A DNA stretch of 64,000 bases from Streptomyces klenkii (lineage in GTDB: Bacteria; Actinomycetota; Actinomycetes; Streptomycetales; Streptomycetaceae). The translations under genes and the position numbers were made by a program. A model generated the notes under the pieces. It made no database searches. It saw only the letters and a program-made list of their open reading frames with translations, and was not told where the DNA came from. Position 1 is the stretch's first letter. Each line of letters begins with the position of its first letter. The stretch is taken from assembly GCF_003626645.1 (NCBI RefSeq), contig NZ_RBAM01000005.1, positions 496,001-560,000 on the forward strand, given 5' to 3'. This document shows, piece after piece, positions 45,397-52,339 of the stretch.

Positions 45397-45978
45397 ATGG
45401 CCTTCGACTTCGCACCGCCCCCTCCCGCCGAGCCCGGACACCGGCTCAGCCGGATGCTCGAGCCCTCCGAGTGGGCCGCGGCCGGAATTCCCCTGCTGCG
45501 CAACCCGCGCGAGGTGATCACCGGTCTGCACGCCCGCCATCTGCCGGCGCCGTCGACAGCCGTCGTCGCCGTCCTCGACCACGACGAACGGCTCACGGCG
45601 AGCGCCTCGTTCGTCCGCCGCCCCACCCCGCCCGACGGCTGGGAGCTGCGCAACGCCCTCCTCGCGCAATTGCGCAGGGTGACCCCGCACGACCTGCGGC
45701 GGCGCACCCCGGTCCGGACGGCCGTACTGCTCTACTGCCGCCCGGGCGAGGCCCATTGGACCGAGGAGGACGGGGCGTGGATGTGGGGCCTGCGTGACGC
45801 CTGCACGCTGCACGGGCTGCGCTGCGGGGCGTACATCACGCTGACCGCCGGCGGCTGGCAGATCCTCGGCGAAGGCCGCAGCGGACGCCGGCCGCGCTCG
45901 CCGGAACACCCACCCGCGCCCATAGCGTCGGGCGGCGGCGGTGCGCCCGAAGCGCACCGCCACACAGCAGCCCGCTGA
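45397..45978 (+). CDS. Conserved Streptomyces protein of unknown function
   Basis: The 193-residue soluble protein begins MAFDFAPPPPAEPGHRLSRMLEP and has GAAGGGAGGG before its ATG. It contains a compact central domain (about 25-150; VVAVLDHDERLTASASFVR, TAVLLYCRPGEAHWTEEDGAWMWGLRDAC) and a Pro/Ala/Gly-rich disordered tail. I do not recognise a family, membrane segment or catalytic motif. It stands alone between the RecQ gene and a convergent gene of unknown function. Codon usage is typical, so it is a real gene. The 218-bp gap before it carries nothing but promoter-type sequence. Confidence 0.75.
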   Translation: MAFDFAPPPPAEPGHRLSRMLEPSEWAAAGIPLLRNPREVITGLHARHLPAPSTAVVAVLDHDERLTASASFVRRPTPPDGWELRNALLAQLRRVTPHDLRRRTPVRTAVLLYCRPGEAHWTEEDGAWMWGLRDACTLHGLRCGAYITLTAGGWQILGEGRSGRRPRSPEHPPAPIASGGGGAPEAHRHTAAR

Positions 45979-46033
45979 CGGCCGCGGAGGCCCGGGCGTC
46001 ACGCACCGGGGCACCACACGCCCGCATGCAGAA

Positions 46034-46080
46034 ACGGACCCCTGCGGCCACCCCGCCGGGGAGTGGCCGCAAGGATCCGT
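46034..46080 (-). terminator. Terminator for the 46103-46696 gene
   Basis: An 18-bp stem (ACGGACCCCTGCGGCCAC against GTGGCCGCAAGGATCCGT) encloses an 11-base loop. The two imperfect positions are C-A mismatches in plus-strand RNA but G-U pairs in minus-strand RNA, so the structure favours the minus-strand transcript. Confidence 0.75.
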
Positions 46081-46120
46081 CCTCAGAAGCCCGCGGAGAT
46101 CCTCAGACGCCCGCGGAGAT
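46081..46120 (-). repeat. Two tandem 20-bp repeats at a gene's stop codon
   Basis: CCTCAGAAGCCCGCGGAGAT is followed directly by CCTCAGACGCCCGCGGAGAT. They differ at one base. The second copy contains the last codons and TGA stop of the minus-strand gene; the first lies just beyond it and again contains the TGA. Confidence 0.85.
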
Positions 46121-46696
46121 CAGGGCGTTGACGCGCTGCGGATCGCCACAGACGATCATCAGCGCACCGGCGCGGGCCGTTGCCACGGGCAGTGCGCGGG
46201 CGATCGCATCGTCCGCGCCGCCGTTGACGGCGACGACCACGACGGGCCGGGAGCCGGCCCGGTCCGCGTCGGCGGCCGCGTAGAAGACGTCGTCACGGGC
46301 ATCGTGCTGCGCCCAGTAGGACGCCTCACCGAAGGACAGCTCGTGCGCGGCCCAGGGGTGCGGGTCGCCGGTCGTGAGCACCAGGATCTCGCCGGGTGCG
46401 CGGCCGGTGTCGAGCAGCAGGTCGACGGCCTCGTCCGCGGCGTCCAGGGCACCCTGCACGGAGGCGGGGATCAGCTGGACCTGCGGACCGGCGGCGGCTG
46501 CGGCCGGCTGCGCCGCGGCGGGCCGCGACGGAGCCGGGGCCGGCACCGGGCCGCGCTGGGCGGCGGGGCCGGGCCGCGGGGCCGGACGGGGGCCAGGAAC
46601 AGGGCGGGGGGTCGGCGTCGTACGGCCGGGGGCCGGCACGGCGCTGGGACCCGGGACACTCTCGTGAATCTGAGGCTCCTCGGGGATGAGAGGCAT
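46103..46696 (-). CDS. Conserved protein with a proline-rich N-terminus, function unknown
   Basis: The 197-residue protein has a Pro/Ala/Arg-rich N-terminal half (about 15-72, probably disordered) and a folded C-terminal half (about 75-197; VQLIPASVQGALDAADEAVD, EILVLTTGDPHPWAAHELSF, VVVAVNGGADDAIARALPVA). The latter has an alternating beta-alpha pattern reminiscent of AAA- or nucleotide-binding regulators, but without a P-loop. Related proteins lie next to rnhB in Streptomyces. The ATG gives MPLIPEEPQIHES; the frame upstream lacks bias. It is 59 bases downstream of rnhB on the same strand. Confidence 0.72.
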   Translation of the reverse strand: MPLIPEEPQIHESVPGPSAVPAPGRTTPTPRPVPGPRPAPRPGPAAQRGPVPAPAPSRPAAAQPAAAAAGPQVQLIPASVQGALDAADEAVDLLLDTGRAPGEILVLTTGDPHPWAAHELSFGEASYWAQHDARDDVFYAAADADRAGSRPVVVVAVNGGADDAIARALPVATARAGALMIVCGDPQRVNALISAGV

Positions 46697-46755
46697 GAGT
46701 TGTTGTTTATCAAACGCCGGTGCGAGTCGCGTCGGCGGGTGGCGGTCAGGGCCGC

Positions 46756-47457
46756 TCAGAATTCGAAACCGAGCTGGCCACCGGCCTCCAGTGAAGCTGT
46801 GTCGGGGACGCTGCGAACCCGCTTGAGGTGCTGCCACCTGGGCAGCGCGTCCAGATAGGACCAGGACAGCCGGTGGTGCGGGGTGGGGCCCAGCGCCTCG
46901 AGGGCGGCGCGGTGCACCGGCGAGGGGTATCCGGCGTTGTCACAGAAGCCGAAGTCTTCGTAGCCGGCGCCCAGTTCCGCCATCATCGCGTCGCGCCGGA
47001 CCTTGGCGAGCACGGACGCCGCCGCGACGACCACGCAGGACTGGTCGCCCTTGATGACCGTGCGGACCCGCCAGGGATCGCCGAGGTAGTCGTGCTTGCC
47101 GTCGAGGATCACCACCTCGGGCCGGACGGGCAGTGCCTCCAGGGCACGGTTCGCCGCCAGCCGCAGCGCCGCCGTCATGCCCAGCTCGTCGATCTCCTGT
47201 GGGGAGGAGTGGCCGAGCGCGTGGGCGGTGACCCAGCTCTCCAGCTGCCCGGCGAGGACCGTCCGCCGCTTGGGCGTCAGCAGCTTGGAGTCGGTGAGGC
47301 CCTCGGGAGGGCGGCGCAGCCCTGTGACGGCCGCGCACACGGTGACCGGGCCGGCCCAGGCGCCCCGGCCGACCTCGTCGAGCCCGGCGACGACCTTGGC
47401 TCCGGTCGTTGCGCGCAAGGAGCGCTCGACGGTGTGGGTAGGCGGTTCGTACGGCAT
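46756..47457 (-). CDS. rnhB: Ribonuclease HII
   Basis: The 233-residue RNase HII cleaves RNA in RNA-DNA hybrids and removes misincorporated ribonucleotides. The active site is visible: Asp27-Glu28 in GLDEVGRGAWAGP, Asp119 in VVILDGKHDYLG, and the later VLAKVRRDAMM segment carrying the fourth acidic residue. Length and motif order are normal for the family. The ATG gives MPYEPPTHTVERS; upstream frame is noncoding. The 150-bp gap to the next upstream gene has no gene. Confidence 0.94.
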   Translation of the reverse strand: MPYEPPTHTVERSLRATTGAKVVAGLDEVGRGAWAGPVTVCAAVTGLRRPPEGLTDSKLLTPKRRTVLAGQLESWVTAHALGHSSPQEIDELGMTAALRLAANRALEALPVRPEVVILDGKHDYLGDPWRVRTVIKGDQSCVVVAAASVLAKVRRDAMMAELGAGYEDFGFCDNAGYPSPVHRAALEALGPTPHHRLSWSYLDALPRWQHLKRVRSVPDTASLEAGGQLGFEF

Positions 47458-47608
47458 GGCGCCAGCAAGCGTACGCCCCTGCGGGTGGCCCGAGTAGCCC
47501 CGCCCCCTCCCCTTTCTTCCGGCCGGTTCCATTCCGGTTTCCCGCGGGTACCCCGGCGCCTCTCCCGCGGGCGCTCCAGCACCCCGGAGGACCGGCCGCC
47601 CGGGGCGC

Positions 47609-48508
47609 CTACCTGCGGCCCGCGCCCGCCGGAAGCCAGCCCGGGAGCTGCTCGGTGCGCCGCAGCCAGTCGGCGGGCGGCGTGCCCCGCTCCCCCGCTG
47701 CGACCACTCCGCCGACGATGGCGCAGTTGGTGTCCACGTCACCGCCGACCTGCGCGGTGGTCCAGAAGGCGGACTCGTACGACGTGAGGTTGCGCGCGGC
47801 GGACCACAGGGCGAACGGCACGGTGTCGTGCGCGCTGGTGCGGCGGCCGCAGCCGAGGACGGCGGCGACGGTGGTCGGGTCGCCGTAGTCGAGCATGTCC
47901 CGCGCGCGGCGCAGCCCCGCCTGGACGGCGCTGCGCGGCACGAGGGCGATGACGCCGTCCAGGAGCGCCGCGGGGGCGACGGGCCCGCTCAGCCCCGCGG
48001 CGATGGCCGCCGCGGCGGCCACGGCCATGGTCCCGGCGACCGCCTCGCGGTGCTGGTGGGTGGTGTACGCGGAGATCTCGGCCTGGTGCGTGGCCTGTTC
48101 CGGGTCGTCCGCGTACCAGGCTCCGAGCGGGGCGATGCGCATGGCCGCGCCGTTGCCCCAGGAGCCCTGTCCGTTGAAGAGGGCCGAGGCCAGCTCCCGC
48201 CAGTCACCGCCCTCCCTGACCAGGCGCAGCATGCGGCCCACGGCCGGGCCGTATCCCCGGTCGAAGTCGTGGTGCTCCGCGAAGGAGCGGGCGAGCGCGT
48301 CCTGGTCGACGCGCCCGTGACCGGCGAGGACGGCCAGCACGGAGCAGGCCATCTCGGTGTCGTCGGTCCACTGCCAGGGGGAGGGGGGCAGCTCGCGGCG
48401 CTTGAGGGACGGGTAGTTGCCGGGGACGAAGAACTGGGAGCCGAGGGCATCGCCGAGGGCCAGCCCGCGCAGGCTCGCCAGTGCGCGGTGGAATCGGTCA
48501 GCGGTCAT
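47609..48508 (-). CDS. ADP-ribosylglycohydrolase family protein
   Basis: The 299-residue all-alpha protein has the family's metal-binding signatures: GLALGDALGS at the N-terminus, WTDDTEM (Thr48, Asp49, Asp50) and, near the C-terminus, VGGDVDTNCAIVGG. The family removes ADP-ribose from proteins or small acceptors (DraG, ARH types); the target here is unknown. The ATG gives MTADRFHRALASL. It is preceded, across a repeat array, by a histidine phosphatase gene on the same strand, so cotranscription is possible. Confidence 0.9.
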   Translation of the reverse strand: MTADRFHRALASLRGLALGDALGSQFFVPGNYPSLKRRELPPSPWQWTDDTEMACSVLAVLAGHGRVDQDALARSFAEHHDFDRGYGPAVGRMLRLVREGGDWRELASALFNGQGSWGNGAAMRIAPLGAWYADDPEQATHQAEISAYTTHQHREAVAGTMAVAAAAAIAAGLSGPVAPAALLDGVIALVPRSAVQAGLRRARDMLDYGDPTTVAAVLGCGRRTSAHDTVPFALWSAARNLTSYESAFWTTAQVGGDVDTNCAIVGGVVAAGERGTPPADWLRRTEQLPGWLPAGAGRR

Positions 48509-48540
48509 CGCAGCGAACTCTAATTCCTTTCCGGCGGCCA

Positions 48541-48678
48541 CGGTGATGTCTGAGCGGCTTCGGTGATGTCTCAGCGGCTTCGCTGGTGCTTAAGAGGCTC
48601 GCTGATGCCTAAGCGGCTCGCTGGTGCTTAAGCAGCATCGCCGGCGTCCGAGCGGCTCCGGCGACGTCTAGCCGGTGA
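48541..48678 (-). repeat. Seven degenerate tandem 19-20-bp repeats at the 3' end of the histidine phosphatase gene
   Basis: Units begin at 48541, 48561, 48581, 48600, 48619, 48639 and 48659 (plus-strand type CGGTGATGTCTGAGCGGCTT). Read on the minus strand the unit nearest the gene contains its TAG stop; at the same place in other units are TAA, TAG, TAA or near-stop triplets (CGG, GAG, CAG). The array fills the gap to the ADP-ribosylglycohydrolase start. No CRISPR-like constant repeat or spacers exist. Confidence 0.88.
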
Positions 48679-49327
48679 AGCCGTACGGTTCGGGGGTGCA
48701 CCATCGCTCGAAGGGCCGGTCGAGGTGGTAGCGGCCGTCCGGCCCGAGGATCAGTGCGCGGCTCTCGGCGTTGCCCGGGTTCGACAGGGACTCGAATTCG
48801 GCGACCGTCCAGTGGAACCAGCGCATGCAGAAGAGCCGCATGGTCAGGCCGTGGGTGACCAGCAGGACGTTCGGCGGGTGGCCGGGGTCCTCGAAGCTGC
48901 GCCACAGGCTCTCCAGGAAGGCGCCGACGCGGTCGTAGACGTCGGCCCCGGACTCGCCCTGGGCGAAGCGGTAGAAGAAGTGGCCGTAGGTGTCCCGGTA
49001 CGCCTTCTGCTTGCGCACCTCGACCGGGTCCTGCCAGTTCCCCCAGTCCTGCTCGCGCAGCCGCGGCTCCTCGCGGACGCGCACGCGGCCCGGGTCGAGC
49101 CCCAGGGCGTGGAAGGTCTGGTGGGCGCGCCGGTAGGGCGAGACGTACGCCGAGACCCGCTCGTCCCCGAAGAGCTCGCGGAGCGGCCCTCCGGCCTCCC
49201 TGGCCTGCTTGCGGCCCCGCTCCGTCAGGCTCAGGGCGTGGTCGGGCTCCCGTTCGTAGACGGTGTCGTCGACGTTGCCCACCGACTCGCCGTGCCGGAT
49301 GAGAACGATGCGTCGGGGCCTTGCCAT
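48668..49327 (-). CDS. Histidine phosphatase family protein
   Basis: The 219-residue branch-1 histidine phosphatase has the catalytic RHGES motif (His12) at the N-terminus, a second conserved His in LLVTHGLTMRLF, and Arg/Glu residues in SPYRRAHQT and REQDWGNWQ. The family includes phosphoglycerate mutases and assorted phosphatases; the sequence resembles small-molecule phosphatases rather than glycolytic mutases. The ATG gives MARPRRIVLIRHGES. Its stop codon lies inside a tandem repeat array. The 250-bp region upstream (49328-49580) shows no gene or structured element I can support. Confidence 0.92.
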   Translation of the reverse strand: MARPRRIVLIRHGESVGNVDDTVYEREPDHALSLTERGRKQAREAGGPLRELFGDERVSAYVSPYRRAHQTFHALGLDPGRVRVREEPRLREQDWGNWQDPVEVRKQKAYRDTYGHFFYRFAQGESGADVYDRVGAFLESLWRSFEDPGHPPNVLLVTHGLTMRLFCMRWFHWTVAEFESLSNPGNAESRALILGPDGRYHLDRPFERWCTPEPYGFTG

Positions 49328-49580
49328 GCCGCCACCCTAGATCGCGCGTCGGCTGCCCGCCCGGCCGGCCTGTGATCAGTGCCCGGAGTGCCCGGCCGGC
49401 GGCCCCGCGGGCCGGCAGCCACTCCCCCGCGCGGATCTTCGTACGGGCGGACGCCGACCGCTCACCGGCGCGTACTCCGTCCAGGGCACGGGAGCTACCG
49501 AGGCCGCCCTGGCGGCAGCCCGCGCGGGATCTCCCCGCTGTCCGTCTATCCGCCTGACGCCCGGAAGCCTCTGCGGCGCC

Positions 49581-50186
49581 TCATACGGTCCAGGACGGCT
49601 CCAAGGAGACGATGTCGCCGCCGATCGACGCCACATCGGCTTCGAGCTGCGTCCGCAGGGCGAGCCGCTCGACCCGCTCCGCGCGGTACTTCCCGTGCTC
49701 GGCCTCGGAGTTCCACATGGAGAGGACGAGGAACTCCTGCCCAGGGGCTTCCCCGAAGACGCCGCGCAGCATTCCGGGGGACCCGGCCATGGCCGGGTTC
49801 CACACCTTCTCCTGCATCAGGGTGAAGTGGTCCACGCGGTCCTCCCGGACCCGGCAGTGGGCGATCCGCACCACGTCCGCATCGGCGAACTGCGGGCTGA
49901 ATCCCACCTTCACGTCAAACCGGTGCTCGAACAGCCGCACTTGGACGTTCTTGAACGTCCCGGCCTGGGCAGCCGCCAGTCTGTCGTGGGACCGCGCCAT
50001 GAAGGAGTCGTAGAACGCCCGGCTCTCCCAGAAGCCGAACAGATGCACCACTTGCGGGCGCCCTCTGCTCCAGCCCCCGCCCTGCCCCCGGAAACCGGGC
50101 TCGCCGAGCAGGCCCGCCCATTTGCGTTGCCCGCGTTCGAAGCCGCGGCGGTCGACCACGGTGCAGCGAGTCCACTTGACCAGCAC
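49581..50186 (-). CDS. DUF4937/YdbC-type antibiotic-biosynthesis-monooxygenase-like protein
   Basis: The 201-residue protein has two ferredoxin-like half-domains, each ending in a WESRAF- or MWNSEAEH-type motif (VVHLFGFWESRAFYDSFM; FLVLSMWNSEAEHGKYR). This fits the DUF4937/YdbC group related to ABM monooxygenases and dimeric alpha-beta barrels. No cofactor site is evident. The start is a GTG (MLVKWTRCTV) with a weak site. It lies 34 bases downstream of the arylamine N-acetyltransferase gene and may be cotranscribed with it. Confidence 0.78.
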   Translation of the reverse strand: MLVKWTRCTVVDRRGFERGQRKWAGLLGEPGFRGQGGGWSRGRPQVVHLFGFWESRAFYDSFMARSHDRLAAAQAGTFKNVQVRLFEHRFDVKVGFSPQFADADVVRIAHCRVREDRVDHFTLMQEKVWNPAMAGSPGMLRGVFGEAPGQEFLVLSMWNSEAEHGKYRAERVERLALRTQLEADVASIGGDIVSLEPSWTV

Positions 50187-50220
50187 CGCGCCATCGTACG
50201 GCCCGGGCAGCGGCCCGCAG

Positions 50221-51060
50221 TCACGTACCGGAGGACTGCACCCGTCCGAGGAGCGCCGCGTCCGCCTCGCCGAGCTCGATCCGGAACTCTCGCGCCAGCA
50301 ACCGCACCAACTCCGCCGCGCGCACCTCCCGTTGCTCCTCCGGACCGTCCGGCCTGGCGGTGACGAGCATGGAGCCCACCAGACTCCGCCGTATGCCGGG
50401 CTCCGTCTGCTGTACCACCACGCGCGAGACGAAGGGTGAGTGCGGATGCGTGGAGATGTAGTGGTTCATGACGGCGTAGTCGACCGGAACGCGCTCCTCC
50501 GGGCCGAAGGCGTACAGGTCGAACCAGCCCTCCGGATGGAGCGAACGGAGCACCTGCACGCCCTCCCGCTCCCGCTCGATGCCGAACGTCCAGCCACCCT
50601 GCTGCTCCTGCACCCGCGCCCCGTCAGGGAACGGCAGGGGCTCCAGCAGCCCCTCCCCACCGAACCCGACGTCGCACAGCCACTGCTCGCCGCCCGCCTC
50701 GGCCTTCAGTGCCATATGGGTGACCGGGCGCAGCTTTTCGCTGCCCATTCTGATGCGCGCGCCGATACCCGTGAAGGAGAATCCGATGCGCTCCAGAACC
50801 GCCGCGAAGAGCAGGTTCTGCTCGTAGCAATAGCCTCCGCGGCGCTGCGCCACCATCTTGTCCTGAAGCGACTTGACGTCCAGGAGGATCGGCCGGCCCA
50901 GCAGGATTTCCAGGTTCTCGAAGGGGAAGGCGGCCACATGGCCGCGGTGCACCGCCCTGAGCGTCTCGACGTCGGGCCGCACCGGCCCTTCCATGCCGAT
51001 GCGCGCCAGATACGCGCCCAGGTCCAGGTCCGCGCCACCCCATGTGAAATCGCCCGTCAT
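50221..51060 (-). CDS. nat: Arylamine N-acetyltransferase
   Basis: The 279-residue NAT acetylates aromatic amines and hydrazines from acetyl-CoA, or closes amide bonds in some natural-product pathways. The thiol-protease-like triad is complete: Cys78 in RRGGYCYEQN, His115 in RPVTHMAL and Asp130 in LCDVGFGG. Length is standard. The ATG gives MTGDFTWGGADLD. The downstream neighbour is a DUF4937-type protein; upstream a TetR regulator on the same strand lies 69 bases away, so it may be read from the TetR promoter. Confidence 0.94.
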   Translation of the reverse strand: MTGDFTWGGADLDLGAYLARIGMEGPVRPDVETLRAVHRGHVAAFPFENLEILLGRPILLDVKSLQDKMVAQRRGGYCYEQNLLFAAVLERIGFSFTGIGARIRMGSEKLRPVTHMALKAEAGGEQWLCDVGFGGEGLLEPLPFPDGARVQEQQGGWTFGIEREREGVQVLRSLHPEGWFDLYAFGPEERVPVDYAVMNHYISTHPHSPFVSRVVVQQTEPGIRRSLVGSMLVTARPDGPEEQREVRAAELVRLLAREFRIELGEADAALLGRVQSSGT

Positions 51061-51129
51061 TACTGCTGCCCTCTCCCCTTCGGCCGGTCACCCGACAGTA
51101 TTCCCTCCCGCCGCGGGGCCGCCCGCCGG

Positions 51130-51702
51130 CTATCGCTGGGCAACACCGGCCGCCTTCAGCACTGCCGAGGCGGCTTCCCGTGCGCTGCGTGCGGGGGCCG
51201 GGGTGCCGGTGATCGCCGCCGTGGTGATCGCACCATCGGCCAGGACGGCCAGTTGTTCCGCTACGGGCCCGGGTTCCGCGGCTCCTGCGTCACGTACGAG
51301 TCCGTGCAGATAGCGCAGCACTTCGGCTTTGTGGTCCCTTACGGCTCCGGCCACGGCCGGGGAGGCCGTGCCGAGTTCGCCGTAGGCATTGATGAACGCG
51401 CAGCCCCGGAAGTCCGGTTCGGCGAACCATTCCTCCAGCCAGTCGAATACGGCGAGGGGGCGCTCCGCCGCTGACGGGCGCTCGGCGACGTACGCGGCGA
51501 GCGCGCCCCGCCAGCGCCCGTCACGGCGCCGCAGATAGGCCTCCACCAGCACGTCCTTCGACGGGAAGCGCTGGTAGAGGCGCTTGAGCGAGACCCCGGA
51601 CGCCGTACGGATGCGGTCCATCCCGACCGCCTGGACGCCGTGCTCGTAGAAGAGGGACTCCGCGGCGTCGAGCAGGCGTCCGTCGGCTTCGGTGGTGTCC
51701 AT
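51130..51702 (-). CDS. TetR-family transcriptional repressor
   Basis: The 190-residue protein has an N-terminal helix-turn-helix (about 8-55; AAESLFYEHGVQAVGMDRIR followed by TASGVSLKRLYQRFPSKD) and a C-terminal ligand domain of the TetR_C type. Its gene is divergent from a DUF1348 protein gene and the gap carries two identical palindromes, the likely operators. The ATG gives MDTTEADGRLLDA. Control of the DUF1348 gene, itself and perhaps the downstream acetyltransferase is the natural inference; the inducer is unknown. Confidence 0.92.
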   Translation of the reverse strand: MDTTEADGRLLDAAESLFYEHGVQAVGMDRIRTASGVSLKRLYQRFPSKDVLVEAYLRRRDGRWRGALAAYVAERPSAAERPLAVFDWLEEWFAEPDFRGCAFINAYGELGTASPAVAGAVRDHKAEVLRYLHGLVRDAGAAEPGPVAEQLAVLADGAITTAAITGTPAPARSAREAASAVLKAAGVAQR

Positions 51703-51723
51703 GGCCCCTCCCGGGCTGGCGCG

Positions 51724-51774
51724 GAGAACGATCGTTCTCTAGGCTACACACGAAACGAGAGAACGATCGTTCTC
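51724..51774. promoter_or_regulatory. Twin palindromic operators of the TetR regulator
   Basis: GAGAACGATCGTTCTC occurs twice as a perfect 16-bp palindrome (51724-51739 and 51759-51774), with centres 35 bp apart. TAGGCT between them can serve as a -10. The spacing places two repressor dimers over both divergent promoters. Confidence 0.85.
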
Positions 51775-51804
51775 CATCATTTCCCACGTGCGGAAGGGCA
51801 TGCC

Positions 51805-52221
51805 ATGACTCAGCGCCCACCCCTGCCCCCCTTCGACGAATCCTCCGCCCGCGCCAAGGTGCAGGCCGCCGAGGACACCTGGAACAGCCGCGATCCCGAA
51901 CGGGTCGCCCTCGCCTACACCGAGGACTGCGTCTGGCGGAACCGGCACGAATCCATCACCGGCCGCGACGCGATACGGGCCTTCCTGCGGCGCAAATGGG
52001 AGAAGGAGCTGGACTACCGGCTGCGCAAGGAGCTCTGGTCGTGGTCCGGCAACCGGATCTCGGTGTGCTTCCGGTACGAGTGGCACGACGCCGGCGGCCA
52101 GTGGTGGCGCAGCTACGGGAACGAGCAGTGGGAATTCGCCCCGGACGGCCTGATGCGACGGCGCGAGGCCAGCATCAATGACGTGCCGATCACCGAGGCG
52201 GAAAGGGAGTTGACTCCCTGA
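51805..52221 (+). CDS. DUF1348 (NTF2-like, SnoaL-type) protein
   Basis: The 138-residue protein fits DUF1348, a cone-shaped alpha+beta NTF2-like fold. It has the characteristic VQAAEDTWNSRDPERVALAY start, EDCVWRNRHESITGRDAIRA, and a Trp-rich strand SWSGNRISVCFRYEWHD. NTF2-like proteins may be enzymes, isomerases or binding proteins; the function is unknown. The ATG has GGAAGGGC upstream. It is divergent from the TetR gene across twin operators, so it is almost certainly that repressor's main target. Confidence 0.88.
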   Translation: MTQRPPLPPFDESSARAKVQAAEDTWNSRDPERVALAYTEDCVWRNRHESITGRDAIRAFLRRKWEKELDYRLRKELWSWSGNRISVCFRYEWHDAGGQWWRSYGNEQWEFAPDGLMRRREASINDVPITEAERELTP

Positions 52222-52222
52222 G

Positions 52223-52277
52223 CGTGAAACCCGGGCGTGAAAACCCGGATGTGAAAACCCAGGCGTAGAAACCCGGG
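52223..52277 (+). repeat. Four tandem 13-14-bp repeats directly after the DUF1348 stop codon
   Basis: Units CGTGAAACCCGGG, CGTGAAAACCCGGA, TGTGAAAACCCAGG and CGTAGAAACCCGGG follow each other starting two bases after the TGA. Each copy contains a further in-unit TGA or TAG. The array leads straight into the nrdJ terminator hairpin. Confidence 0.88.
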
Positions 52278-52286
52278 CACGCAAAA

Positions 52287-52327
52287 GGGCGGCGCCCCGG
52301 AGGAGTACATCCTCCGGGGCGCCGCCC
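52287..52327. terminator. Bidirectional terminator between DUF1348 and nrdJ
   Basis: A perfect 18-bp stem (GGGCGGCGCCCCGGAGGA and its complement) with a GTACA loop lies between the convergent genes. It is 12 bases past the nrdJ stop. Confidence 0.9.
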
Positions 52328-52339
52328 TCGTCACATCGA

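Noticed and set aside
48541..48678. CRISPR-like repeat array
   Set aside because: Units are only 19-20 bp, directly adjacent without spacers, and drift progressively; no cas genes are in the window.
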